A stretch of 39,922 nt of DNA, from the NCBI GenBank assembly GCA_016927755.1, contig JAFGLZ010000217.1, positions 1 through 39,922 of the forward strand, in the 5' to 3' direction. The translations under genes were made by a program, and so were the position numbers. The notes beneath the pieces are model-generated. The model searched no databases, was not told the origin of the DNA, and saw only the letters and a list, made by a program, of their open reading frames with translations. Origin of the DNA: Phycisphaerae bacterium. Lineage in GTDB: Bacteria > Planctomycetota > Phycisphaerae > UBA1845 > JAFGLZ01. This document shows, piece by piece, positions 8,689-17,365 of the stretch. Position 1 is the stretch's first letter. Every line of letters begins with the position of its first letter.

Positions 8689-9163
8689 TCGGGGAATATC
8701 GAGGAGTCCTCCATCTTGCCTTTTCGGAAGCCTGCAACGGGCCGTTCGGCACCAGTGTTGTCAGGATGATCCCTTGGAGGCAGAAACGTTTCACCTGTTT
8801 GGGTCCTCGCCGCCGCCGACAGGGGAGTGATACTGCCGCAAGCGACCGGGTCCTAGACGGCGACCGTCGACTCTGAGAGGGCGGCATGGCACGGACAGCC
8901 ATCCCTGGGGTCCGCATGCTAGCGACAACGTCCGCTCTGATCGATACTGCCGGTGGGATCGTGTCGAATCGTTCAGGGTCAGGGGGCATGCGGTGACCGA
9001 GAAACGGCTCGACAAGCGGGTGACCGGTTCGCAAGCGGGAGCGAAGACACTCGCCGAGCGGTCCATCACAGCAGAAGGGCCAACCTTCCGAATTCGCTAC
9101 GAGGGGCGAAGAAACGCACCGGCTCTGCGTATATACAGTAGAGGCAGAGGGCATGCGACCGAG
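8689..9163. other. Non-coding gap before the broken sigma factor
   Basis: No frame here resembles a protein family or has a convincing start. An open frame reaches back to 8993 in frame with the sigma factor, but its N-terminal part has no resemblance to the sigma family. A TATATAC stretch around 9131-9137 could be a -10 element for the sigma gene. No terminator hairpin with a T-run is seen after the IclR gene. Confidence 0.4.
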
Positions 9164-9574
9164 ATGACAGACCAGGAGCTCATTCTTGCCGCCCGAGCAG
9201 GTGACCTCGAGGCCTTTGGCCTCTTGGTTTCCAGATATCAACGGACGGCCTATGGTCATGCCCTCGCCCTACTTGGCGAACGCGAGCAGGCCCGTGACGC
9301 GGTGCAGGACAGTTTTCTTGCCGCCTTCCGAGCCTTGCCACGGCTGGAGCCATCGCGGCCTTTCTTTGGCTGGCTTTACGTTGTCCTGCGGAACCGGTGT
9401 TTCTCGATCCTGCGGTCGCGTCGGAGGGCGCTACCGCTCGACGAGTCTTACGTGGCGGCATCGAGCGAATCATCGGGAGAGGACACGGTCGACATCCGCG
9501 TTGCGCTGGGCAAATTGGCCGCGGAGCGCCCCCCAGGCTGCTGGTCGCGGGTGCAGCAGTCGTCGTGTTCGTGA
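9164..9574 (+). pseudogene. ECF sigma factor remnant: region 2 intact, region 4 lost
   Basis: From the ATG at 9164 the frame reads a normal ECF sigma-70 region 2: MTDQELILAARAGD (about 1-14), the core-binding helix, ARDAVQDSFLAAFRAL (about 43-58) and RPFFGWLYVVLRNRC (about 65-79). The expected linker follows, and region 4 begins (VALGKLAAER, about 113-122), but the frame then turns into unrelated sequence and stops at residue 136. The helix-turn-helix that reads the -35 element is absent. The next open frame (9520-9666) encodes a membrane segment and tail, so a deletion appears to have joined the start of region 4 to the end of another gene, out of frame. It could not act as a normal sigma factor. 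Confidence 0.75.
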
Positions 9575-9666
9575 CGATGCGGGTCAACCCCTTTCGACTC
9601 GTCGGTCCCGAGGAGCTTCCATGGTTGGACAAGCCTGTGGAAGGAGCCAAACGTGCACACGCATGA
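9520..9666 (+). pseudogene. Tail of a membrane protein fused out of frame to the sigma remnant
   Basis: In a frame different from the sigma gene, about 48 codons encode a hydrophobic stretch (LLVAGAAVVVFVTM) and a short polar tail ending at 9666. It has no start codon with an SD and no match I recognise. ECF sigma genes are often followed by a one-helix anti-sigma gene, so this may be what is left of one. Its stop overlaps the GTG of the next gene. Confidence 0.35.
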
Positions 9667-9991
9667 TTCTGGAGATGACGTGGAGCGAACGACAGGCGGT
9701 GACGGTGTGATCGTCGGCCAGAGACTGGCGTTTGCCGCGGTCTCACTCACGCTAGGTATCTGTTCGTTCATATCCTTGCTTGGAATGGAGAAGGCCGCTC
9801 TAGCCATCGTATTCGGCGTGCTGGCGACGAGGGGTCGTGGCGCCCGTCCCACGATGCGGCTCGCCTTCGCTCGGCTCGGCATGGCGCTGGGCGCCCTATA
9901 CATTACGCTTCTCGTCGTGTTGATGATCGCGTTCCGCGAGGACGTGATCCGGTTCTTCGAGTTCATCGAGCGGTTTGACGCGGGCAGGTGA
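9653..9991 (+). CDS. Small two-helix membrane protein, DUF4190-like
   Basis: The product is 112 residues. A GTG start is chosen because AAGGAG sits six bases upstream and no ATG fits. Two hydrophobic segments are seen, at about 24-58 (LAFAAVSLTLGICSF, then AALAIVFGVLATRG) and about 70-92, with the repeated pattern of glycine-rich helix pairs typical of DUF4190-like proteins. No catalytic residues are expected in this family and its function is unknown. The start overlaps the end of the sigma/anti-sigma remnant by 14 bases, so it may originally have been the last gene of a sigma operon. Confidence 0.6.
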   Translation: MHTHDSGDDVERTTGGDGVIVGQRLAFAAVSLTLGICSFISLLGMEKAALAIVFGVLATRGRGARPTMRLAFARLGMALGALYITLLVVLMIAFREDVIRFFEFIERFDAGR

Positions 9992-10107
9992 CTTCGCTTC
10001 CTGATTGTGCATCGACTGCCGGATCGGCGGTCCAAGACGCGCCCAGGGCACGAAGAGCCGACCGGAAGGCGCCCTGGTGAGAGAATGCGCCCTGCCGCCA
10101 CACTCTG

Positions 10108-10398
10108 CTAACGCCCCTGCCACAACTCCGGAAGTCCGGGATCGTCCGAGATCAACTGCTTTCGAAACTCCTTGTCGGTAACCACCTTCGTTGCCAGATC
10201 CCGCAGCTTGTCGTGGTGTGGCTTCTCGTCGCCGTGGTATTCCCGGATCCCATAGATGCTCCGCTCACTGTCTCGGAAGAGGAACGCGTTGTAGTCAGGT
10301 CGATCGGAAGACATCTCGGTGTAGACCGCGAACGTCCATGGATGACGGCTGTGCTTCCGCGACAGCTTCCTCGGCGTAACCGGCATCAACCAGCCCAT
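10108..10398 (-). CDS. Hypothetical 96-residue protein
   Basis: Not recognised. GGAGGA lies about ten bases before the ATG, and amino-acid composition is balanced, unlike the arginine/proline-rich shadow frames around it, so I take it as real. The sequence is hydrophilic and soluble: a basic start (TPRKLSRKHSRHPW), a middle with YNAFLFRD and IYGIREYHGDEK, and a helical C-terminal part. It has no signal peptide or membrane segment. It follows the membrane-anchored gene at 10490-11275 by 91 bp on the same strand and could be its partner. Confidence 0.55.
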   Translation of the reverse strand: MGWLMPVTPRKLSRKHSRHPWTFAVYTEMSSDRPDYNAFLFRDSERSIYGIREYHGDEKPHHDKLRDLATKVVTDKEFRKQLISDDPGLPELWQGR

Positions 10399-10489
10399 TG
10401 GTCTCTATCCTCCGACAGGACGACTCGTCTCGACGATGGCTTCTCCGACGCGCGCCTTGTGGCGGGGACGCGCGGGGAACTGGTCGGCC

Positions 10490-11275
10490 CTATTGGTCTT
10501 GCTCGTCGCGGAGCGCCTCGAAAGTCTCCACGAATCGGCGCTGCCCCTTGGACAGCTTTCTGCCGGCGATCGCCTCGAATTGGTCTCGGCTCACGTAGCC
10601 GTGGCTCTTGGCGTGCGAGCTCTTGAGCACATGCATTCGATCCTGGGACGCCAGCATTTCCTTCTTGGTTGACACGCGCACGGGCGTGACCTCGCGCTGC
10701 GCGACGATGTCCCGGACCGCCTCGCGGTGATCAGCGAGCAGCTCTTCGAGCGGCGTGCCCGGCGGATGCTGGTGCGTGGTGATCCCGGCGTAGCTGGTGA
10801 ACGGATTCAGTCCGGCGAGGTTGCTCGTCGTCAGAAACGTGTGGTCCGTGAACTCACTCTCGAATTCGACCGCGCGGATGTCCTTGGCCACGACGCGGAG
10901 GAGCGCGAGTAGGCGCAAGGCTCCCCTCATCTTGACGTGATAGGCCGCGGCCATCGTCGTTCCCCCGCCGCCAATGAAGCACCTGAGGAACGTTCTCATG
11001 CTGGGGTACTGCTTGTTCGCGGTGACGCACTGGATATCGCCGACATAGCGAAAGCCAGCTTGTGCCATCCTGGCCGAGACATCATCGTAGAAGAACGTAT
11101 CCACCCAGGGGAAGTCATGCGGGGATGCGTCGGCATACTCCAACGTGCCCGAGTAGATGGCCTTCTGTTGGTCGAGCATCTTCCTGGCGCCCCTTCGCAT
11201 CCACCATTGCCAGACGAACGACAGGACAACCAGCGCGATGAACGCGATGGTGAGGAGGTGAGTGATTTCCCGCAT
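10490..11275 (-). CDS. Membrane-anchored hypothetical protein
   Basis: Not recognised. The 261-residue product has one N-terminal transmembrane helix (about 5-25, LLTIAFIALVVLSFVWQWW), followed by basic residues on the cytoplasmic side and a soluble domain. Visible patches include FPWVDTFFYDDVSARMAQAGFR (about 55-76) and FLTTSNLAGLNPFTSYAGITTHQHPP (within about 145-172). The C-terminal 60 residues are rich in Lys, Arg and His. There is no known catalytic motif. The start at 11275 has only a weak SD. It lies downstream of the pyruvyl-transferase-like gene on the same strand, but the 120-bp gap makes an operon uncertain. Confidence 0.6.
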   Translation of the reverse strand: MREITHLLTIAFIALVVLSFVWQWWMRRGARKMLDQQKAIYSGTLEYADASPHDFPWVDTFFYDDVSARMAQAGFRYVGDIQCVTANKQYPSMRTFLRCFIGGGGTTMAAAYHVKMRGALRLLALLRVVAKDIRAVEFESEFTDHTFLTTSNLAGLNPFTSYAGITTHQHPPGTPLEELLADHREAVRDIVAQREVTPVRVSTKKEMLASQDRMHVLKSSHAKSHGYVSRDQFEAIAGRKLSKGQRRFVETFEALRDEQDQ

Positions 11276-11395
11276 GAGCGACCCCTTTGACTTGCGCCCA
11301 GACGACCCGAACGACGGGGTCGCCCGATGCCCGTCGGAACTGTCTATAGCTGACGTGGAATCGGATGTCCATCAGGCAAAGGCCCGCCCGCGCGG

Positions 11396-12613
11396 CTAGG
11401 CCAATACACTGCGGAGTCTTCTGACCATTCCCTCCTGAAGCCGACCGACCTTCTGCCGAGCCTTTGCAGCCTTGGCTCTGGCGGCATCAGGATCCGTGAC
11501 GAGCGAGAGGACGGTGGGCACCAGTCGCTCGATCTGGCCGGGCTGATCCATGTCGAACAGCCACTCATCGAGCCCGATATCCCGCCACATGATGCCTTTG
11601 CTCGTCTGCTCGGCGAAACGGCCGACGATCGCCGGGACGCCGTTGCCGATGCACATGATCGGCGAGTGCATCTCGAGCCCGAACAGACCCGCGGATCGGA
11701 CGTACGTGCTGACGGCCTCGTCGGTCAGCCAGTATCTGTCCCGCCACACCACGCGCCGCTTGACGTCGTCCGGCAGCTTGTCCAGCAGCATCTCCTTGCC
11801 AATGGCCATCTGCGTTTTGTCTTCGGGGCAGAGGAGCACCTTCATGTCGGTCTGTCGCACCACGGCCGCGATCGCCGCTCGAAGCGGAGCGTGATCATGC
11901 TCCTTCATTTCCTCATTCCGGTTGTGCTTCTTCCGGTCGAACGGCGCGTCTTTGATTCGCCAATACGGCGTGTAGCGATACCGCGGGATACAGCATAGGA
12001 ACTTGCCCTGCTCGATGCCGCTAGCAGCAAGAAACGCTTTCGCCGCCTGGTCGTTGCGGACGTCGACGGCGAAGGCGCCATCGGGTCCGAACTCCATGAT
12101 CGGACAGCGCACGCCCTCGTGGCGGGCGAACTCGAGGGAAACGGAATCGCGGAAGAACACGAACGCCGCGTTCGTCAGGTGGTCACGAACGGCGTCATCG
12201 ATTTGCGGTAGCGTGATCCCAAACACGCCATACGGCTTGTTCGTCTTGTTCCGCCACAGCTTGACGTGGCGCGCCGCCACGAGTGAAGGCCCCGAACCGT
12301 GAAGCAGGAAGTCGCACTCCTGAATGGCTCGCTGTATGTCGGCGGCGTCTTGAGCGATCGGCACGCGCGGGAAGCGTGCCTGAAGCATCTCCTTCACGCC
12401 GTTTCGCGTATCGCCCGCCCAAAGGCGCAGCTCGGCCTCTGGGAAGTGAGCTTTAAGCAAGCGCAGGACGCCGGGTGTGTGGCCGATATCGCCGATGTTC
12501 ACCGTCTGCCATGAAGATCGCAACAGAACGCGAGGTGCTCTACGAGTGTGGGCGGGACGGGTCGAGCCAATCGTTGCCGCCAAGGAGCCTTGAAGGAATT
12601 GTCGTCGGTTCAT
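11396..12613 (-). CDS. Polysaccharide pyruvyl transferase family protein with Tat signal
   Basis: The start is set at the ATG at 12613, giving MNRRQFLQGSLAATIGS, a textbook twin-arginine signal; total length is 405 residues. The remainder follows the pyruvyl transferase family (CsaB/WcaK type): an early NIGDIGHTPG loop, FLLHGSGPSLVAARH at about one quarter, the YGVFGITLP strand, FFRDSVSLEFA, and a C-terminal MHSPIMCIGNGVPAI stretch, the GT-B-like C-half signature. Known members add ketal pyruvate to sugars in the cytoplasm using phosphoenolpyruvate, so a Tat signal is odd. It lies 124 bp downstream of the rhamnosidase-like gene on the same strand. The fold assignment is good; the reaction is unproven. 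Confidence 0.8.
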   Translation of the reverse strand: MNRRQFLQGSLAATIGSTRPAHTRRAPRVLLRSSWQTVNIGDIGHTPGVLRLLKAHFPEAELRLWAGDTRNGVKEMLQARFPRVPIAQDAADIQRAIQECDFLLHGSGPSLVAARHVKLWRNKTNKPYGVFGITLPQIDDAVRDHLTNAAFVFFRDSVSLEFARHEGVRCPIMEFGPDGAFAVDVRNDQAAKAFLAASGIEQGKFLCCIPRYRYTPYWRIKDAPFDRKKHNRNEEMKEHDHAPLRAAIAAVVRQTDMKVLLCPEDKTQMAIGKEMLLDKLPDDVKRRVVWRDRYWLTDEAVSTYVRSAGLFGLEMHSPIMCIGNGVPAIVGRFAEQTSKGIMWRDIGLDEWLFDMDQPGQIERLVPTVLSLVTDPDAARAKAAKARQKVGRLQEGMVRRLRSVLA

Positions 12614-12737
12614 ATTCCGCGGCCCTGTGAATTCCGACATCACGAGCACGAGGATGGCGCCCCGGCAGGGCACGATCGTCTTCTCGGGTCTGGCGCTACG
12701 CTACGAGGGCGGTGCGGCGATCGGGACGGCGCGAAGC

Positions 12738-14828
12738 TCATGGCTCAAACCTCATTGCGAGCAGGCCGACCGCGGGGGAACGATCCGCCACGAAGAGGTG
12801 CCCCAACGTGGAAGTTACCTCCACGACGATCTCGTTGCGCCCGGCTCGGGCCGCGCCGCTTAGCTCGAACCGCATCGGCGGCCAGGGGCGAAGGCCGAGG
12901 TCGATGCCGTTGACGGCCACTCGGGCCGGATAGCCGCCGGTGTCGAGCACCAGGCGGGCGGGGGGGGAGGTGAAGTCCGCTTCCGTGCGATAGCGCCCCG
13001 TGCCGCAGAAGCAGGGGAAGCCTTGCCGGCGCCAATCGCCCAGCTTGATCGTCTGGGGAGGGGCGACCAACCGCCCCTTGTCATCCACGGCGAAATCGCC
13101 CCATAGGATCAGCGCGGGCAGGAAGGCCAACGGCTTCGTCTCGACCAAGTCGGCCTCGAACCGGTTCTCGCCCTTGTGCAGCAGGTTGGTGATGGTCAGA
13201 CGCCGATAGCTGAGGTCGAATTGCTGATCCTTCGGCGCGGCATTGAGATCCACTTTCTTGCCGTTGATGCGCAGTTGGCGGACCAACTGCATCTGGACCG
13301 ACAACTCCGCTTTGCCGGGCGGAGCAAGGATCGTCAGCGCCGGTTGGTCCAGTCGCAGCGAGTTCAGGCCCTTCGGCGCGAAATGCCACGACAAGTCCTG
13401 GCACGCAGGCCCCGTCGTCACCGGTCCGGCAACCGGATCGGGCTTGAGCCGAGCCCGGATGGCCTGGCGCGCGGCAGTGACGAACTTGGCGGTCATCGCC
13501 TTGAGCGCGTCGGAATGCGTCGGCAGCGGACCCGCCGCGGCCCAGAGCGCTTCGTCGGACGGCCAGGGCACGCCGAGCGGCTTGGCGGCTCGGGCGCGGA
13601 GCGCCGCTTCAGCCACGTATTCCGCAAAGGGGCGGGCACACTCGCGGAACCAGGGCTGCTGCGGTCCGTAGGCGCCGAGATACTCGCGTTTGAAGAAGCC
13701 GCCGCGGAGATCGAACGGGCAGATCGCCAGAATGTACCGGTCGACGCCGCAAGACGAACATAGGTCGACCATCTTGCGCATCGTATCGAGCGTCATGCTT
13801 GGTGGGCCGAGGGCGTAGACCTCGACCATGCGTTCCCGTCCGGCGAGCTCGCTCATGGAGGCGAGCGTCAGGGCCTCGCACCGGTTGACGTCGGTTCGGG
13901 TGCTGATCTCGTCGATTCCCGGAATGCCTAGGGTGCGCTGCTGCAGGCGGAGGCTCCCGTTGAAGGCCACTTGCGAGCCGAAGCTGCCCTCGCCGAGGAA
14001 ATGGCCGGTCATCTGGATTCCGTGGGCGGTGCACCAGTCGGCGATCGGCGCGACCCATGCGTCGTGAAACGTGCGCGCGTAGGCCGACCAATAGTCGCGC
14101 CAGCCGGGCCACTTCGCCACGTCGGAGACCTCGGCCATCCGCTTGCGGAAGTCGCCTCCCAGCGCCTTGTCCATGGCGGCCGACCAGGGCAACTGCCAGC
14201 CAGTCTGGCCGGCGCTGCGCGGTCGGTGCTGATGGGCCAGCGAGGGTTCGTCGCTGAAGATGGCGCGGACCGTCGTGCCGAAAAACTCTCCGATGGCACT
14301 TGCGTAGCGCTCATGCGTGACTTCGAGGAACCGCCGGGTCGCCTCGGGCATGAGCAGGTTGGCGCATCCGGCAACGGACGCGACGCGGCTTCGGCCGTCG
14401 CGCTCGACGTGAAGCAACTGTGCCTGGAGGTCCTCTCGGCCCCGCGTGACCAGTCCCTTGGCGTGACCGCTGGGCCACGTGAACTCGTCGTAGAGCCAGA
14501 CTTCCATGTTGCGCCGGGCGGCCTGCTCGACGATGAACCGGATGCGGTCGAACCACGCTTGGCCGAGGTACTCGAGCTCCAATCCCCAGCGAGGGTAGAG
14601 CATGACGCCCCATCGCGCGCCGGCGTAGGCGTCGAGTTGGCGGCAGACGTCGTCCGACTCGAGCGTTCCCGTCAGGGCCCACATAGCCAGCGGCGCGGCC
14701 GGGACGGCCTGGCGCCGGCTTGGGGGCTTCTCGTTCGCCGAGGCGGTGTTGCGGAGGGTGAAGGCGGCGGCGCCGCCGGCCGTTGAGGCGAGGAAGCGCC
14801 GACGGCTCAATCGTGTTTGGTCGATCAT
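12738..14828 (-). CDS. GH106-like glycoside hydrolase (alpha-L-rhamnosidase type) with Tat signal
   Basis: The start at 14828 (MIDQTRLSRRRFLAST) has AGGA about ten bases upstream and gives a 696-residue protein with a Tat signal (RRRFLA, about 9-14). The catalytic part shows GVMLYPRWGLELEYLG (about 74-89) and VWLYDEFTWPSGHAKG (about 110-125), patterns typical of GH106 rhamnosidases and their relatives, then IFSDEP near 200 and GHFLGEG near 280. The C-terminal third looks like a beta-sandwich (GRYRTEADF, LVLDTGGYPARVAVNGIDLG), as in the galactose-binding modules of this family. It likely removes rhamnose or a similar sugar outside the cytoplasm. A nested hairpin lies 24 nt upstream of the ATG. 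Confidence 0.75.
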   Translation of the reverse strand: MIDQTRLSRRRFLASTAGGAAAFTLRNTASANEKPPSRRQAVPAAPLAMWALTGTLESDDVCRQLDAYAGARWGVMLYPRWGLELEYLGQAWFDRIRFIVEQAARRNMEVWLYDEFTWPSGHAKGLVTRGREDLQAQLLHVERDGRSRVASVAGCANLLMPEATRRFLEVTHERYASAIGEFFGTTVRAIFSDEPSLAHQHRPRSAGQTGWQLPWSAAMDKALGGDFRKRMAEVSDVAKWPGWRDYWSAYARTFHDAWVAPIADWCTAHGIQMTGHFLGEGSFGSQVAFNGSLRLQQRTLGIPGIDEISTRTDVNRCEALTLASMSELAGRERMVEVYALGPPSMTLDTMRKMVDLCSSCGVDRYILAICPFDLRGGFFKREYLGAYGPQQPWFRECARPFAEYVAEAALRARAAKPLGVPWPSDEALWAAAGPLPTHSDALKAMTAKFVTAARQAIRARLKPDPVAGPVTTGPACQDLSWHFAPKGLNSLRLDQPALTILAPPGKAELSVQMQLVRQLRINGKKVDLNAAPKDQQFDLSYRRLTITNLLHKGENRFEADLVETKPLAFLPALILWGDFAVDDKGRLVAPPQTIKLGDWRRQGFPCFCGTGRYRTEADFTSPPARLVLDTGGYPARVAVNGIDLGLRPWPPMRFELSGAARAGRNEIVVEVTSTLGHLFVADRSPAVGLLAMRFEP

Positions 14829-15208
14829 GGTGTTGGTCCTGGCGGTCTTCAAGCCCACGTCGGCCCCACGTTTGCGTGGGTGCGTGGGCTCGATTCACGT
14901 GCGCTTAGCATACCGCGCTTGGATGCGGGCGTCTCGTCTGGAGAGGGCTGGCGGTTCGCGCTGCGGTCGCGTGCGCGTCGGACCTCCTCGATGCCCTTGG
15001 GACCGGTGTCACCAGCGGGACGCCACCCCCGTTGCTTTCTTCGATGACTGCAGACGGCTGAAGTCCTACGATGGAAGAGAAGTAGAATGTCCCCTTTTTC
15101 GTCGTCGTTGATCATCCGGGGCGATGGGCCTAGGATGCTTTTCGTGCGGAGTTGGCGCGATGGTCGTGGCTGACTCGGTGGGTGGTTCATCAGGGAAAGG
15201 CATGACTC
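14829..15208. other. Divergent intergenic region, 380 bp
   Basis: No gene is visible. It holds the upstream regions of the leftward GH106-like and rightward GH29-like genes. A nested hairpin lies at 14852-14890. A GAAGTAGAATGTCC motif followed by a CCCCTTTTT run is at 15079-15096; a similar motif, GAAGTAGAACGTC, is found at 36054-36066. No confident -35/-10 pair was found. Confidence 0.4.
14852..14890. repeat. Nested inverted repeat of CCCACG/CGTGGG units
   Basis: AGCCCACG at 14852-14859 pairs perfectly with CGTGGGCT at 14883-14890. Inside it, CCCACG (14865-14870) pairs with CGTGGG (14875-14880) around a TTTG loop. The four half-sites therefore form a two-tier hairpin in the leader of the GH106-like gene. 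It may be a regulator binding site or an RNA structure; no T-run follows, so it is not a typical terminator. Confidence 0.65.
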
Positions 15209-16270
15209 ATGTCCAGTGAGGCCTACGCTGCTTCGATCCTTGCGCTGCTGGTGTTGGGCGTCGGACGCCCCGCGTTTGCGGCGGACAGGGCGGACTGGTT
15301 CCACGGGGCCAAGTGGGGCGTGCTGACGCATTACCTCGGGGCGGCGCCGAGCTCGGATGGCGGGGCGGAGCTGACGGCGAAGCAGTGGAACGCGCAGGTC
15401 GATGCGTTCGACGTGGACGGTCTGGTCAAGCAGCTTGCCTCGACGGGGACGCGGTACTACGTCATCACGATCGGGCAGAACTCGGGGCACTACTGCTCGC
15501 CGAACGCGACGTACGACAAGATCGTGGGCATTCGTCCGAGCAAGTGCTCGCGGCGCGACCTGGTGAAGGACCTCTATGAGGCGCTGGCTCCGCACGGGAT
15601 CCGGTTAATGGTGTACCTGCCGAGCGGCGCGCCGGCGGCCGACCCGGTGGCGGTGAGGAAGCTGAAGTGGGCGTGGGGACGCGCCGACGGCTGGCCGCGT
15701 GGGGGGGCGCTTACGCACGATCGTCTCGTCGAGTTTCAGCGGAACTGGGAGGCGGTCATCCGGGAGTGGTCGAAGCGCTGGGGTCGGCACGTCCACGGCT
15801 GGTGGATCGACGGGTGCTACTTTGCCGACGACATGTACCGGTTCGAGGATGCTCCGAACTTCGCGAGCTTCGCCGCCGCGCTGAGGGCGGGGAATCCTGA
15901 CGCGATCGTCGCGTTCAATCCGGGCGTCAAGATTCCGGTGGTGTGTCATACGAAGTACGAGGACTACACGGCGGGCGAGGTGGGGTTGTCGGACCTGCCC
16001 CGGGCGATCGAGAGCTGCGGCGGGCGGTGGATCGAGCGGGACGGCAAGAAGAATCAGTATCACATCCTTACGTTTCTGGGCAAGACGTGGTGCGGGGGGG
16101 AGAGGCCTGAACTCCCGGATGAGAAGATCATTGGATACACGCGACAGATCACCGACAGGGGCGGGGTCGTCACGTACGACGTTCCGATCATGAAGAATGG
16201 TCTGATTCCGCAGCCGTTCGTCGAGCAGCTACGAGCCATTGGGCGGGCTTTTGCCGCCGAGCCGAAATGA
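15209..16270 (+). CDS. Secreted GH29-like alpha-L-fucosidase-related protein
   Basis: The 353-residue product has a signal peptide (about 1-24, ending PAFA before ADRADW). FHGAKWGVLTHYLG (about 31-44) matches the opening of GH29-type barrels (WF..AKFGIF.H), and the strand HGWWIDG (about 196-202) holds the Asp at about 201 expected as nucleophile. GTRYYVITIGQNSGHYCSPNATYD (about 80-103) corresponds to the KHHDGF/YDS region but is changed, so specificity may differ from fucose. It is shorter than typical GH29 enzymes with a C-terminal beta domain (450 or more residues), so it is a catalytic domain only. It converges on the beta-propeller gene, whose stop is eight bases away. Confidence 0.7.
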   Translation: MSSEAYAASILALLVLGVGRPAFAADRADWFHGAKWGVLTHYLGAAPSSDGGAELTAKQWNAQVDAFDVDGLVKQLASTGTRYYVITIGQNSGHYCSPNATYDKIVGIRPSKCSRRDLVKDLYEALAPHGIRLMVYLPSGAPAADPVAVRKLKWAWGRADGWPRGGALTHDRLVEFQRNWEAVIREWSKRWGRHVHGWWIDGCYFADDMYRFEDAPNFASFAAALRAGNPDAIVAFNPGVKIPVVCHTKYEDYTAGEVGLSDLPRAIESCGGRWIERDGKKNQYHILTFLGKTWCGGERPELPDEKIIGYTRQITDRGGVVTYDVPIMKNGLIPQPFVEQLRAIGRAFAAEPK

Positions 16271-16278
16271 TGTTGTTG

Positions 16279-17316
16279 TCAATGACCCAACGCGCCCCAC
16301 AAGGCGTCATATTCCTTGCGACTGATGGGGATCATCGAGCCGTGACGCGTCTTGGGGGGGACGGTGTACTTGTTCCAACTCGGGCGCGGGGTTCCGCCGG
16401 CGGCTTGGAACCACGGCCCCTCGAGGGTGGCGGCGACGGATAGGCCGTATGCGACGCCCGGATACTGTTCGTAGTAGAGGTACCATGCGTTGCCGTCCGG
16501 CGATGGGATCAAGGTGGGGGCCTCGCGGAAGTTCGGGCTGACGGGCGGTCCCGGCTTGGAATACGGGCCGAGCAGGTTAGGTGAAGTGCAGATCCGAATG
16601 GTCTTGCCCGTGGTCCAGTCGAGGGTGGGGTAGCGCTCGTCCTTGATGATGGCGTAGTAGCGCCGGCCTACGTGGCGGATGATCACGTCGATGGTGGCCG
16701 TGTCCCAGTCGAAGAGCTTTCGGGGGGGGTCGGAGAACGTCTTGAGGTCCTTGGACGTCGCGTAGATGGTCCGCTGGCCGGCCCAGTACGGCTCGGGGAG
16801 ATCCGTCTTGCCCATGTCGTGCGTGGTATGCCAGGTGACCAGATACTGCGAGCCGGCCTGGTCGTAGAACACCTTCGGCGCCCCGATCCTCTGGAAAGCT
16901 CGTGGGTAGTCTGGGATGCGTTTGAGGTCGGGGACATGGTCGCTGTACTTCTTCCACGTGATCAGGTCGTTGGATACCCAGAAGTTGATGTCGGGCTTGT
17001 CGTCGCCTCGGTTGCCGACGAGGTAGTACCGTCCGTCGTGTCCGCGACAGATGTCGGGGTGTCCGCGGTAGTCGTCAAAGACCCGTTTGCCTTTGTTGAG
17101 GATCGTCCAGTGCAAGCCGTCGAGGCTGAGGCTGTAATAGAGCCGCCAGTAGTCGCCTTCCATCATGTGGGCGAAGAGATAGGCTTCGTGCTTGGGACGC
17201 TGGCCGGGCTTGACTTGGCCCGGGGGGTCGGGCATTTGGGCAAGGGCAACGGAGCGCGACCCGAGGCCAGGCGGCAGGAGCAGCAGGGACACCAGCAGAA
17301 CGGCGTTTGTTCTCAT
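16279..17316 (-). CDS. Secreted five-bladed beta-propeller glycosidase, GH43-like
   Basis: The start at 17316 (MRTNAVLLVSLLLLPPG) gives a clear signal peptide and a 345-residue protein. Five-bladed propeller features recur: HPDICRGHDGRYYLVGN (about 86-102), with Asp 88 in the place of the GH43 general base, INFWVSNDLITWKKYSD, RAFQRIGAPKVFYD, TIYATSKDLKTFSDP, DVIIRHVGRRYYAIIKDE and EAPTLIPSPDGNAWYLYYE. The Glu in the last motif fits the GH43 acid position. Such enzymes cut arabinose, xylose, galactose or related sugars from polymers. It follows the lipin-like lipoprotein gene by about 50 bp on the same strand. Exact family (GH43, GH117 or unclassified) is unsettled. Confidence 0.7.
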   Translation of the reverse strand: MRTNAVLLVSLLLLPPGLGSRSVALAQMPDPPGQVKPGQRPKHEAYLFAHMMEGDYWRLYYSLSLDGLHWTILNKGKRVFDDYRGHPDICRGHDGRYYLVGNRGDDKPDINFWVSNDLITWKKYSDHVPDLKRIPDYPRAFQRIGAPKVFYDQAGSQYLVTWHTTHDMGKTDLPEPYWAGQRTIYATSKDLKTFSDPPRKLFDWDTATIDVIIRHVGRRYYAIIKDERYPTLDWTTGKTIRICTSPNLLGPYSKPGPPVSPNFREAPTLIPSPDGNAWYLYYEQYPGVAYGLSVAATLEGPWFQAAGGTPRPSWNKYTVPPKTRHGSMIPISRKEYDALWGALGH

Positions 17317-17365
17317 GGTGGTGTCAGCCCTTTCCGCCTTCCCCCGGTCCTTGCCTCGCATGCTT

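Noticed and set aside
8993..9163. N-terminal extension of the sigma remnant
   Set aside because: Although open in frame, it does not resemble any sigma factor N-terminus; the start at 9164 fits region 2.
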